Shown here piece after piece: positions 43,095 through 51,793 of a stretch of DNA of 64,000 bases (positions are counted from its first letter, which is position 1; the number at the start of each line of letters is the position of its first letter). Both the position numbers and the translations under genes were made by a program. The notes under the pieces were generated by a model, which searched no databases, had not been told where the DNA came from, and was given only the letters and a program-made list of their open reading frames with translations. Origin of the DNA: Oceanospirillum sp048270425 (GTDB lineage: Bacteria; Pseudomonadota; Gammaproteobacteria; Pseudomonadales; Halomonadaceae); NCBI GenBank assembly GCA_048270425.1, contig JBLWSY010000011.1:58165-122164 (forward strand), in the 5' to 3' direction.

Positions 43095-43313
43095 ATGGCA
43101 AAAGAAGATTCTATTGAAATGGAAGGCACCGTGGTCGACACACTGCCCAACACTATGTTCCGCGTTGAGCTGGAAAACGGTCACATCGTTACTGCTCACA
43201 TCTCTGGTAAAATGCGAAAAAACTACATCCGCATTCTGACCGGCGATAAAGTAAAAGTGGAACTGACGCCATACGACCTGACCAAAGGCCGTATCGTTTA
43301 CCGCGCCCGTTAA
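43095..43313 (+). CDS. infA: Translation initiation factor IF-1
   Basis: 72 residues, the exact family length; opens MAKEDSIEMEGTVVDTLPNT and ends GRIVYRAR, an OB fold. It binds the ribosomal A site during initiation. GAGGT precedes the ATG at 9 bases. The neighbours clpA and ate are conserved across gammaproteobacteria. Confidence 0.97.
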   Translation: MAKEDSIEMEGTVVDTLPNTMFRVELENGHIVTAHISGKMRKNYIRILTGDKVKVELTPYDLTKGRIVYRAR

Positions 43314-43353
43314 TAGCGGAGCCTTCGGCCAGAAGGCAGCGATATAGTTTCTG

Positions 43354-43400
43354 AAAAAGCCCGATCTCTTTCTGAGCAATCAGAATGAGTCGGGCTTTTT
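43354..43400 (+). terminator. Terminator of infA
   Basis: Outer stem AAAAAGCCCGA / TCGGGCTTTTT, enclosing a second small hairpin (TTCTGA / TCAGAA). T-run on the plus strand. Confidence 0.75.
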
Positions 43401-43459
43401 TGGCTGAAAAATTTATTCTCCAGTGCTCATCAGTCGCAACGGAAAAAGTCAGCAATAAA

Positions 43460-43483
43460 AAAACCCCGCAAATGCGGGGTTTT
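43460..43483 (-). terminator. Terminator of clpA
   Basis: Stem AAAACCCCGCA / TGCGGGGTTTT with loop AA; the minus strand continues TTTATTGC. It lies 34 bases past the clpA stop. Confidence 0.85.
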
Positions 43484-43516
43484 CAGTAACAGCCTTATAA
43501 GGCGCAACTATCGAGA

Positions 43517-45793
43517 TCAGGCAGCTTCGCCAGCTCTTTCCGCTTCCAGCAAAATCTCACCATTCTCATCAAGAGTTACATGCACCTCACCACCGGATTC
43601 AGCCAGATCACCAAACAGAATGATCTCCGCCAGAGGTTTTTTGATTTTCTCCTGAATCAGGCGAGCCATTGGGCGGGCACCCATCTCAGGATCGTAGCCA
43701 TTTTCCGCCAGCCAGTTCTTAGCATCATCTTCCAGTACCAGCTGCACCTTCTTCTCATCCAGCTGGGCCTGCAGTTCTACCAGGAACTTATCAACCACAT
43801 TACGGATCATTTCGAAGTTCAGTGCAGAGAACTGAATAATGCCATCCAGACGGTTACGGAACTCTGGTGTAAAGGTCTTACGGATAACCTCCATACCATC
43901 AGTACTGTGATCCTGATTAGCAAAACCGATCGAACGACGACTGATCGCTTCGGCACCGGCATTGGTGGTCATAATCAGAATAACATTTCGGAAGTCCGCT
44001 TTACGGCCGTTGTTATCGGTCAGCGTACCGTGATCCATCACCTGCAGCAGCAGGTTGAAGACTTCAGGGTGTGCTTTCTCGATCTCATCCAGCAACAGAA
44101 CACAGTGTGGATTTTTAGTGATCGCTTCGGTCAGCAAGCCACCCTGGTCATAACCGACATAACCCGGAGGCGCACCGATCAGACGCGATACGGTATGGCG
44201 CTCCATGTATTCGGACATATCAAAGCGTACCAGCTCAATACCCATGATATTAGCCAGCTGCTTACTCACCTCGGTCTTACCAACACCGGTAGGGCCCGCA
44301 AACAGGAAGGAACCGATCGGTTTCTCCGGTGACTTCAACCCGGCACGGGACAGCTTGATGGCATTGGACATAGAGGTGATCGCATCATCCTGACCAAAGA
44401 CCAGCATCTGCAGGTTTTTCTCCAGATCTTTAAGGACTTTCTTGTCAGACGTGGTAACGCTTTTCGGTGGGATACGCGCAATCTTGGCAACAACGGTTTC
44501 CACCTGTTCCACATCGATCGTATCAACACGGTCTTCTTCTTTCAGCAGACGCTGATACGCACCAGCCTCATCAATTACATCAATCGCTTTGTCCGGCATA
44601 TGACGGTCATTGATATAACGGTCAGCCAATTTAGCGGCTGCTTCAAGCGCCTCATTGGTGTATTTCAGATCATGGTGACTCTCAAAGCGGCTACGCAGCC
44701 CTTTCAGAATCTCAATCGTGTCATCAACGGTTGGTTCCATCACATCCACTTTCTGGAAGCGGCGGGCCAGAGCACGATCTTTTTCGAAAATGCCACGGAA
44801 TTCCTGGAAGGTGGTTGAACCGATACAGCGGATCTCACCGGAACTCAGCAGAGGTTTCAGTAAGTTAGACGCATCCATCACCCCACCAGAAGCCGCTCCG
44901 GCACCGATAATGGTGTGAATCTCATCAATAAACAGGATCGCATGCGGCTGTTTCTTGAGTTCTCCCAACAATGCTTTCAGACGTTTCTCGAAGTCACCGC
45001 GGTACTTGGTACCCGCCAACAGCGCGCCCATGTCCAGCGAGTAAACCACGCTTTCGCCGATCACATCCGGCACTTCACCATCAATGATGCGCTTAGCCAG
45101 ACCTTCAGCAATGGCGGTCTTACCCACACCAGCTTCACCCACCAGCAGCGGGTTGTTTTTACGGCGACGGGCCAGAATCTGAATAACACGCTCTACTTCG
45201 TGGTCACGACCCACTAAAGGATCGATACGTCCCAGGCGCGCCTGCTCATTGAGGTTGGTTGAGTAGCCGGTCAGAGGGTTATTGGCATTACCTTCCTGCG
45301 CACCTTCTTCCGATTCTTCATGGTGCTGCTCATGCTCCATTGGAGCCTCATGACCGGCAACCTTGGAGATACCGTGGGAGATGTAGTTAACCGCATCTAC
45401 ACGGGCAACATTCTGCTGACGCAGGAAGTAAACTGCCTGGCTTTCCTGCTCGCTAAAGATCGCCACCAGCACATTAGCGCCGGTTACTTCACTTTTTCCA
45501 GAGGACTGAACGTGGAATACCGCGCGCTGCAGCACACGCTGAAAACCCAGTGTTGGCTGAGTTTCGCGTTCCAGTTGATCATCGGGAATCAGAGGCGTGG
45601 TCGAGTTAATAAAGTCCTGCAACTCGATTCGCAGCTTGTTCAAATTGGCGCCGCAAGCCTGAAGCACGCGTGCGGCAGAGTCATTATCCAGCAACGCCAG
45701 CAACAGATGTTCAACTGTCATAAACTCATGGCGTTTGCTGCGAGCTACGGTAAATGCAGCGTTTAACGTTGATTCGAGGTCTTTGCTTAACAT
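43517..45793 (-). CDS. clpA: ClpA unfoldase ATPase subunit of ClpAP
   Basis: 758 residues: N domain (1-145) that binds ClpS, D1 AAA+ with GEAGVGKTAIAEGLA (Walker A) and D2 with GPTGVGKTEVSKQLA. The IGF-type ClpP loop is the IGFANQD stretch near residue 620. An acidic His/Glu-rich linker lies at about 150-172. It unfolds N-degron and ssrA-tagged proteins for ClpP. It lies 78 bases downstream of clpS. Confidence 0.96.
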   Translation of the reverse strand: MLSKDLESTLNAAFTVARSKRHEFMTVEHLLLALLDNDSAARVLQACGANLNKLRIELQDFINSTTPLIPDDQLERETQPTLGFQRVLQRAVFHVQSSGKSEVTGANVLVAIFSEQESQAVYFLRQQNVARVDAVNYISHGISKVAGHEAPMEHEQHHEESEEGAQEGNANNPLTGYSTNLNEQARLGRIDPLVGRDHEVERVIQILARRRKNNPLLVGEAGVGKTAIAEGLAKRIIDGEVPDVIGESVVYSLDMGALLAGTKYRGDFEKRLKALLGELKKQPHAILFIDEIHTIIGAGAASGGVMDASNLLKPLLSSGEIRCIGSTTFQEFRGIFEKDRALARRFQKVDVMEPTVDDTIEILKGLRSRFESHHDLKYTNEALEAAAKLADRYINDRHMPDKAIDVIDEAGAYQRLLKEEDRVDTIDVEQVETVVAKIARIPPKSVTTSDKKVLKDLEKNLQMLVFGQDDAITSMSNAIKLSRAGLKSPEKPIGSFLFAGPTGVGKTEVSKQLANIMGIELVRFDMSEYMERHTVSRLIGAPPGYVGYDQGGLLTEAITKNPHCVLLLDEIEKAHPEVFNLLLQVMDHGTLTDNNGRKADFRNVILIMTTNAGAEAISRRSIGFANQDHSTDGMEVIRKTFTPEFRNRLDGIIQFSALNFEMIRNVVDKFLVELQAQLDEKKVQLVLEDDAKNWLAENGYDPEMGARPMARLIQEKIKKPLAEIILFGDLAESGGEVHVTLDENGEILLEAERAGEAA

Positions 45794-45871
45794 GGGACTA
45801 CCCTCTCTTGCCGCTTTTTTATATCGGCCCTTTTTGTTCCGGGATTGATTCCGGTATCAGCCCTTACGGCT

Positions 45872-46234
45872 TCAATCAGCCTGCTCAATATCACACATCA
45901 ACGGATGTTCATGTTCTCTTGAGCACTGATTTACCTGGGCGCATTTGGTTTCAGCAATATCCCTGGTAAAAATTCCGCACACACCCTTGCCTTGGGTGTG
46001 AACAGCCAGCATGACTTGCGTGGCTTTCTCCTCATCCATGTTGAAAAACACGGTGAGCACTTCAACAACAAACTCCATCGGTGTGTAGTCATCATTCAGC
46101 ATCACGACTTTATACATTGGCGGACGCTGAAGTTCTGGTTTAGACGGAGCGACTGCCACTCCGCTGTCACCGTCGTGCTGATAAGGATCTGAATGGTCAT
46201 CCTGATTAACGATGGTGAAATAAGGGTTTGCCAT
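45872..46234 (-). CDS. clpS: ATP-dependent Clp protease adaptor ClpS
   Basis: 120 residues. Core motif MYKVVMLNDDYTPMEFVVEVL (about 40-60, split NDDYTP / EFV) holds the Asn-Asp-Asp pocket that recognises N-terminal Leu, Phe, Trp and Tyr. A flexible N tail of about 35 residues precedes it. It hands N-degron substrates made by Aat and Bpt to ClpA. First gene of clpS-clpA. Confidence 0.95.
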   Translation of the reverse strand: MANPYFTIVNQDDHSDPYQHDGDSGVAVAPSKPELQRPPMYKVVMLNDDYTPMEFVVEVLTVFFNMDEEKATQVMLAVHTQGKGVCGIFTRDIAETKCAQVNQCSREHEHPLMCDIEQAD

Positions 46235-46734
46235 GGCGGTACCGCTAATCCTCTATTTTTAAGTTTAGTTTAAAGCGCACTTTAGCTAAAAAATAAGCAC
46301 AGTTTTGATCAAACTCAAGTTTATAAATCGGTCAACGGGGCAAAACTCTTAAGATCCGGGAACCTAAAGGTCAAGCCTTTCACGACCTGTTTGTTTTCTA
46401 TATGGGGCTAATAACCTACTTATAAACTAAGAATAATTAAAAAATCCGGAAACACAACGAAGCAATCTCGATAACACCTTATTTTTTCAGGACTTTACCC
46501 CGATATGTGAAACCCTTAACAGATGAAACAAAACAGCAACAAAGTTCAATGTGCAGCAAAGGCCCGCTGTACCGGCAAAACAACCTGACAAGTGACGATT
46601 TATGCACAGAGATCAACCTGTTATCCAACAGCAACTCTGTATATCATGCTTCACCTTTTGCTTTAGAATCTGAAGCCTCTCTTTTAACCGCACCCGTTTT
46701 ACTCTGCCAAGCGCCAAAAGGATCATCTTCAACC
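46235..46734. other. Intergenic region between divergent clpS and rluE
   Basis: 500 bases, AT-rich in the left half. The cspD gene often found beside clpS is absent. The open frame of rluE extends back to 46507, but those 76 codons do not match the family and have no clear ribosome site. I see no terminator or known element. Confidence 0.4.
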
Positions 46735-47487
46735 ATGAGCCGACTGATTTTGTTCAACAAACCCTTTCAGGTCCTGTCGCAGTTTACCGACTCAGAAGGA
46801 CGCAGCACTCTGGCAGATTATATAACCGAATCCGGTGTCTACCCGGCTGGACGCCTTGATTACGATTCAGAAGGTCTGCTTCTGCTGACCGATGACGGCC
46901 AGTTACAACACAGAATCGCCTCACCGGATATGAAGCTCTCCAAGACCTATGTTATTCAGGTTGAGGGCGACGTCACTGAAGAAGCCCTGCAACAGCTGCG
47001 CAAAGGCGTTGAACTGAAAGACGGGATGACACGTCCGGCGAAAGCCAGAAAGATCAGCGACCCGGGCTTTGCTGAACGTAATCCACCGGTTCGCAAACGC
47101 CAGAGCATCCCGACCACCTGGGTGGAGCTTGTCATCAGCGAAGGCCGCAACCGCCAGGTGCGCCGCATGAGCGCAGCTGTCGGCTTTCCAACCCTGCGAC
47201 TGGTTCGCACCCGTATCGGCAACTGGACACTGGAAGGTATTCAAGAAGGCGAAAGCAGAGAGATCGAGGTAAACCTGCCGGTTGCACCTAAAAACACCGC
47301 TTCCAGATCAAAAAGCACCTCCTCCGGAACAAAGGCAAAAAACACTGCCCCGGGAAATCGCGACAAGAGACCGGCCTCCAAAAACAGCAGCAAGAGCAGT
47401 AAGGGTGGAAAAAACAGCAATCGTCCCCACTCTAAAGACAACTCTCGCGCAGGACAGAAAAGCCCGACAGGCAAACCCAGGCGCTAA
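46735..47487 (+). CDS. rluE: 23S rRNA pseudouridine(2457) synthase RluE
   Basis: 250 residues from the ATG at 46735 (MSRLILFNKP), which has AAGGA about 12 bases upstream and fits the family start. The catalytic Asp is in AGRLDYDSEGLLLLTDDG (about residues 38-55). EGRNRQVRRMSAAVGFPTLR follows. The last 60 residues are a low-complexity, Lys/Ser-rich basic tail absent from E. coli RluE, perhaps an RNA-binding extension. An upstream extension to 46507 is possible but unsupported. Confidence 0.88.
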   Translation: MSRLILFNKPFQVLSQFTDSEGRSTLADYITESGVYPAGRLDYDSEGLLLLTDDGQLQHRIASPDMKLSKTYVIQVEGDVTEEALQQLRKGVELKDGMTRPAKARKISDPGFAERNPPVRKRQSIPTTWVELVISEGRNRQVRRMSAAVGFPTLRLVRTRIGNWTLEGIQEGESREIEVNLPVAPKNTASRSKSTSSGTKAKNTAPGNRDKRPASKNSSKSSKGGKNSNRPHSKDNSRAGQKSPTGKPRR

Positions 47488-47556
47488 CCACTTTTATCCG
47501 CGTTGTTCTGCCTGATGAGCAAGAGCACCGCAAAATGCTTTCTTTAAAGGATCACC

Positions 47557-48054
47557 ATGCTGTCACGTGACGATGTCTGGAAACCCAATTCCACCGTAGC
47601 CACGGTTGTTGTTAAAAAAGATGCTGAAACCGATGAAGATCTCTTTCTTGTAGTTGAGGAATGGAGTCAGGGCAGCAAGGTTCTGAACCAACCTGCCGGT
47701 CATATTGAAAAAGATGAAAGCCTGATTGATGCAGCACTTCGGGAAACGCTAGAGGAAACCCGCTGGCAAGTGCGTATCACTGCTTATATGGGCCTCTATA
47801 TCAACAAAGCCTCTGAACAGCTGACCTATCACAGACACTGCTTTATTGCCGAGCCGGTTCAGCACCATCCGAATGCCAAACTTGATGAGGGTATTGAAGA
47901 TGCTCTCTGGCTGACCTGGGAGGCTCTGCTTGAGCAAGAGAAAGCAAACAGAATGCGTAGCGAAGCTGTCATGAAGTGCTTTGACGATTACCGACAAGGT
48001 AAAAGCTTTCCACTGGACCTGATTACCGACTTTAACCACCCTTCGCCAGTGTAA
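47557..48054 (+). CDS. nudJ: NUDIX hydrolase NudJ-like
   Basis: 165 residues. Nudix box GHIEKDESLIDAALRETLEE (about 48-67) keeps the catalytic RExxxEE, but the next canonical Gly (EExG) is Arg (EETRW). NudJ dephosphorylates nucleoside di/triphosphates and HMP-PP. Usual neighbour of rluE and mnmA. AAGGA is 8-10 bases before the ATG. Confidence 0.86.
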   Translation: MLSRDDVWKPNSTVATVVVKKDAETDEDLFLVVEEWSQGSKVLNQPAGHIEKDESLIDAALRETLEETRWQVRITAYMGLYINKASEQLTYHRHCFIAEPVQHHPNAKLDEGIEDALWLTWEALLEQEKANRMRSEAVMKCFDDYRQGKSFPLDLITDFNHPSPV

Positions 48055-48138
48055 GTAAGGATTGAGGCTACTCCCGAACTCTAGCATTGGCCGTCAATAG
48101 CCTTAACGAGATTAACTGCGCAGGCTGGCAACATCCGT

Positions 48139-48144
48139 TATAAT
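48139..48144 (+). promoter_or_regulatory. Candidate -10 box upstream of mnmA
   Basis: Perfect TATAAT 42 bases before the mnmA start. A convincing -35 at 16-18 bases is not seen (TTAACT lies 20 bases away). Confidence 0.45.
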
Positions 48145-48185
48145 CCCGCCTGTCTGCCCAATACTGAAACGATTAGCGAATCATC

Positions 48186-49349
48186 ATGCCAAACAGTCAA
48201 AACAGCCCGGAAAGCCAAACAGCCAACAGCAACACTAACGCCACTGACAATAGCCAGATCAAAGTGATCGTTGGTATGTCCGGCGGTGTTGATTCTTCCG
48301 TATCTGCCGTCCTGCTGATGCAGCAGGGTTATCAGGTAGAAGGCCTGTTTATGAAAAACTGGGATGAAGATGACGGCACCGAATACTGCACCGCCATGGA
48401 TGATCTGGCGGACGCTCAGGCGGTTTGTGATCGCATCGGCATCAAATTACACAAAGCCAACTTTGCCGCTGAGTACTGGGACAACGTCTTTGAGCACTTT
48501 CTGGCGGAGTATAAAGCGGGCCGTACTCCAAACCCGGATATTCTGTGCAATAAAGAGATCAAATTTAAAGCGTTTCTGGAATACGCTGAGGCGCTGGGTG
48601 CTGATCTGATCGCCACCGGTCACTATGTTCGCCGTGGTGAACAGGACGGCAAAGCGACACTGCTGAAAGGTCTGGATAACAACAAAGACCAAAGTTACTT
48701 CCTGCACGCTGTTGGCCATAATGAGATCGGTAAAACCCTCTTCCCGGTGGGCGAAATTGAAAAACCGGAAGTACGCCGCATCGCAGAAGAACACGATCTG
48801 ATTACCGCCCGTAAAAAAGACAGCACCGGTATCTGCTTCATCGGTGAACGTCGCTTTAAAGACTTCCTGCAGCAATATCTGCCAGCGCAGCCGGGTACGA
48901 TTACGACTCCGGAAGGTGATGTGATCGGCAAACACAGCGGCCTGATGTACTACACCATCGGCCAGCGTCAGGGACTGGGTATCGGCGGATTGAAAGACTA
49001 CTCCGAAGATCCGTGGTTTGTGGCCGAAAAAGATCTGGATAACAATATCCTGATCGCCGTTCAGGGCACCGACCATCCGCTGTTGTTCAGCCGGGGCCTG
49101 AAAACGGAAAGCGTTGACTGGGTTGCCGGCCAGCCACCGGTCAATGGCGAGTTTAAATGTCGCGCCAAGACACGCTATCGTCAGGATGATCAGGCCTGTA
49201 CGGTGAAACCTTTAGGCAACAACGAGTTCGAAGTAATCTTCGATGAACCACAGCGCGCAGTGACGCCGGGGCAATCCGTTGTTTTTTATCTGGATGATCA
49301 TTGCCTGGGCGGTGCTGTCATTGAGAAAACCTGGCGCGACAAGGCGTGA
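48186..49349 (+). CDS. mnmA: tRNA-specific 2-thiouridylase MnmA
   Basis: 387 residues. PP-loop GMSGGVDSSVSAVLL (about 29-43) activates U34; catalytic cysteines lie in NPDILCNKEIKFKAF and STGICFIGERRF. It thiolates U34 of tRNA-Lys, -Glu and -Gln using sulfur from the Tus relay. A 23-residue polar Asn/Ser-rich N-terminal extension precedes the core. hflD follows. Confidence 0.96.
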   Translation: MPNSQNSPESQTANSNTNATDNSQIKVIVGMSGGVDSSVSAVLLMQQGYQVEGLFMKNWDEDDGTEYCTAMDDLADAQAVCDRIGIKLHKANFAAEYWDNVFEHFLAEYKAGRTPNPDILCNKEIKFKAFLEYAEALGADLIATGHYVRRGEQDGKATLLKGLDNNKDQSYFLHAVGHNEIGKTLFPVGEIEKPEVRRIAEEHDLITARKKDSTGICFIGERRFKDFLQQYLPAQPGTITTPEGDVIGKHSGLMYYTIGQRQGLGIGGLKDYSEDPWFVAEKDLDNNILIAVQGTDHPLLFSRGLKTESVDWVAGQPPVNGEFKCRAKTRYRQDDQACTVKPLGNNEFEVIFDEPQRAVTPGQSVVFYLDDHCLGGAVIEKTWRDKA

Positions 49350-49408
49350 ATCAAGAAGATCAGGCAAATATATCCGGACACTCTGACTACAGGAATACAA
49401 AAACGACT

Positions 49409-50035
49409 ATGAGTTCAACCCGACAGGATCAGGAACAGGCTTTAGCACTGGCAGGTGTTTTTCAGGCTGCGGCACTGGTACATCAGCTGGCGAATAAAGG
49501 CATGGTAGGTCAGGACAGCTTTGAGACCAGCATCGCCAGTATTCTGGAAACCGATCCGGAAAATACGCTGGCTGTCTACGGCGGATCAGCTCAGGGTTTG
49601 CATCTTGGAATCCGGACTCTGCGCGGTTTCGTCAACAAGGACAATGACACCTCTACTCATGTCCTGCGTTACGCCATGTCGATCCTGTATCTGGAAAAAC
49701 GTCTGCGTAAAGACAATCAGATGCTGAACGCCATCGGCCAGCGTCTTGAGCAGGTAAAAATGCAGAGCCATCACTTCTCAAATACCCATGAGAACGTGAT
49801 TGCCAGTATTGCCAGTCTTTATCAGGACACGATCAGTACGTTCTCTTTCCGCATTCAGGTACAGGGCGAACCCAACATTCTGCGCCAGAACACCAATGCC
49901 GAAAAAGTTCGCGCCCTGCTGTTTGCCGGTATTCGTTCGGCTATTCTCTGGCATCAACTGGGAGGTCGTCGCTGGAAACTGCTCCTAGGTCGCAAGAAGA
50001 TACTTCGTGCACTGGATGACGTAGCCCGACTCTGA
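49409..50035 (+). CDS. hflD: High-frequency lysogenization protein HflD homologue
   Basis: 208 residues from the ATG at 49409 (AGGAA 13 bases upstream), matching E. coli HflD in size (213). It opens with QEQALALAGVFQAAALVHQLA and ends LLGRKKILRALDDVARL. A membrane-associated helical protein; E. coli HflD binds lambda CII, but its cellular role is unclear. It always lies between mnmA and purB, as here. A GTG at 49346 would overlap mnmA but adds a non-conserved leader. Confidence 0.92.
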   Translation: MSSTRQDQEQALALAGVFQAAALVHQLANKGMVGQDSFETSIASILETDPENTLAVYGGSAQGLHLGIRTLRGFVNKDNDTSTHVLRYAMSILYLEKRLRKDNQMLNAIGQRLEQVKMQSHHFSNTHENVIASIASLYQDTISTFSFRIQVQGEPNILRQNTNAEKVRALLFAGIRSAILWHQLGGRRWKLLLGRKKILRALDDVARL

Positions 50036-50065
50036 CTACAGAACCATAAGCCTTAAAGCCTCTTG

Positions 50066-50089
50066 AAGAGCCGTCATTTGACGGCTCTT
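50066..50089 (+). terminator. Terminator of mnmA-hflD
   Basis: 10-bp stem AAGAGCCGTC / GACGGCTCTT, loop ATTT, followed by TTTGTTT. 31 bases past the hflD stop. Confidence 0.85.
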
Positions 50090-50199
50090 TTTGTTTACAT
50101 ACAAGGGAACGGTCACCAACCATCCTCCAGCCCAACAGCCAAAAACCCCGCCCGCAAGCGGCTGCAAAGCCATTAGACAGAGAAACATTAGCGGTAATC

Positions 50200-50228
50200 C
50201 TGTAATAAAGTTCAGTTTCAGGTATGAT
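50200..50228 (+). promoter_or_regulatory. Candidate purB promoter
   Basis: CTGTAA (50200-50205), 17-base spacer, TATGAT (50223-50228), 44 bases upstream of the purB start. No PurR box was recognised. Confidence 0.45.
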
Positions 50229-50271
50229 GGCGCCTTTCATGAAATCAGCTTACAGAGAGCAGTAACAAACA

Positions 50272-51639
50272 ATGCAGCTTTCCAGCCTTACCGCAATATC
50301 CCCCGTTGATGGCCGTTATGGCTCTAAGACCGCTGACCTGCGCCCTTGGGTGAGTGAATTTGGTCTGATCCGTGCCCGTGTTGAAGTTGAAATCCGCTGG
50401 TTACAGCGTCTGGCAGATCACGATCAAATTGCTGAAGTTCCTGCACTGAGTGCAGAAGCGAACCAGATTCTGAACGATTTGGTTGCTAACTTCAGCGAAG
50501 AAGATGCTCAGCGCATCAAAGAGATCGAACGCACCACCAACCACGATGTAAAAGCGGTTGAGTACTTCATCAAAGAGCGTATTGAAGTTAACAGCGAACT
50601 GCAGGCAATTACTGAGTTTGTTCACTTCGCCTGTACGTCTGAAGACATCAACAACCTGTCTCACGCTCTGATGCTGAAAGGTGCACTGGACAACGTTGTT
50701 CTGCCAACCATGAAAGAAGTGGTTGAAGCGATCCGCCAGCTGGCGATCAACAATGCAGAACAACCGATGCTGTCCCGTACCCACGGTCAGACGGCATCTC
50801 CGACCACTCTGGGTAAAGAGATGGCGAACGTTGCAGCACGTCTGCAGCGTCAGGTTAAACAGATCGAAGCGGTTGAACTGCTGGGTAAAATCAACGGTGC
50901 TGTAGGTAACTACAACGCTCACCTGTCTGCTTACCCAAGCATCGACTGGGCTGAAAACGCTAAAGTTTTCGTTGAAAGCCTGGGTCTGACCTTCAACCCG
51001 TACACCACTCAGATTGAGCCACACGACTACATCGCTGAGCTGTTTGATGCGGTTGCCCGATTCAACACCATCCTGATCGACTTTGATCGTGACGTTTGGG
51101 GTTATATCTCTCTGGGGTACTTCAAGCAGCGCACTATCGCTGGCGAAGTGGGCTCTTCCACTATGCCGCACAAGGTTAACCCGATTGACTTCGAAAACTC
51201 CGAAGGCAACCTGGGTATCGCTAACGCTATCATGCAGCATCTGGCCGCTAAACTGCCAATCTCGCGCTGGCAGCGTGACCTGACGGACTCTACCGTTCTG
51301 CGTAACCTGGGTGTTGGCTTTGGTCAGTCACTGATCGCGTATCAGGCATCCCTGAAAGGTATCAGCAAACTGCAAACTAACGCAGAGCGCCTGAATGCCG
51401 ATCTGGAAAACAGCTGGGAAGTACTGGCTGAGCCGATTCAGACGGTAATGCGTCGTTACAACATCGAAAAACCCTACGAGAAGCTGAAAGAGCTGACCCG
51501 TGGTAAAGCGATCACTAAAGAAACCCTGCAGGAATTTGTTCAGACTCTGGACATGCCGCAGGAAGCAAAAGATGAGCTGATGCAGCTGACGCCGCACAAC
51601 TACATCGGTAACGCGATCGATCAGGCAAAAGCGATCTAA
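50272..51639 (+). CDS. purB: Adenylosuccinate lyase
   Basis: 455 residues (E. coli 456). Fumarase/aspartase superfamily signature GSSTMPHKVNPIDFEN (about 294-309); the His of SRTHGQTASPTTLGKE is present. It performs two steps of purine synthesis: SAICAR to AICAR, and adenylosuccinate to AMP. Codon use is of the highly expressed type. Own promoter and terminator. Confidence 0.97.
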   Translation: MQLSSLTAISPVDGRYGSKTADLRPWVSEFGLIRARVEVEIRWLQRLADHDQIAEVPALSAEANQILNDLVANFSEEDAQRIKEIERTTNHDVKAVEYFIKERIEVNSELQAITEFVHFACTSEDINNLSHALMLKGALDNVVLPTMKEVVEAIRQLAINNAEQPMLSRTHGQTASPTTLGKEMANVAARLQRQVKQIEAVELLGKINGAVGNYNAHLSAYPSIDWAENAKVFVESLGLTFNPYTTQIEPHDYIAELFDAVARFNTILIDFDRDVWGYISLGYFKQRTIAGEVGSSTMPHKVNPIDFENSEGNLGIANAIMQHLAAKLPISRWQRDLTDSTVLRNLGVGFGQSLIAYQASLKGISKLQTNAERLNADLENSWEVLAEPIQTVMRRYNIEKPYEKLKELTRGKAITKETLQEFVQTLDMPQEAKDELMQLTPHNYIGNAIDQAKAI

Positions 51640-51678
51640 ACGGTTTTAACCGTTCGGCGCAGTTTTTTGCACGATCTG

Positions 51679-51710
51679 AAAAAGGCCCTGATATCTGTCA
51701 GGGCCTTTTT
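51679..51710 (+). terminator. Terminator of purB
   Basis: Perfect 13-bp stem AAAAAGGCCCTGA / TCAGGGCCTTTTT, loop TATCTG. Confidence 0.88.
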
Positions 51711-51793
51711 CTTTGTGAGCTGTTTTACTTAATGACATCGATTGCTCTCGTCAGCATCTTCATTCATCAGATTTTATTTCCGGAAAAACAACC

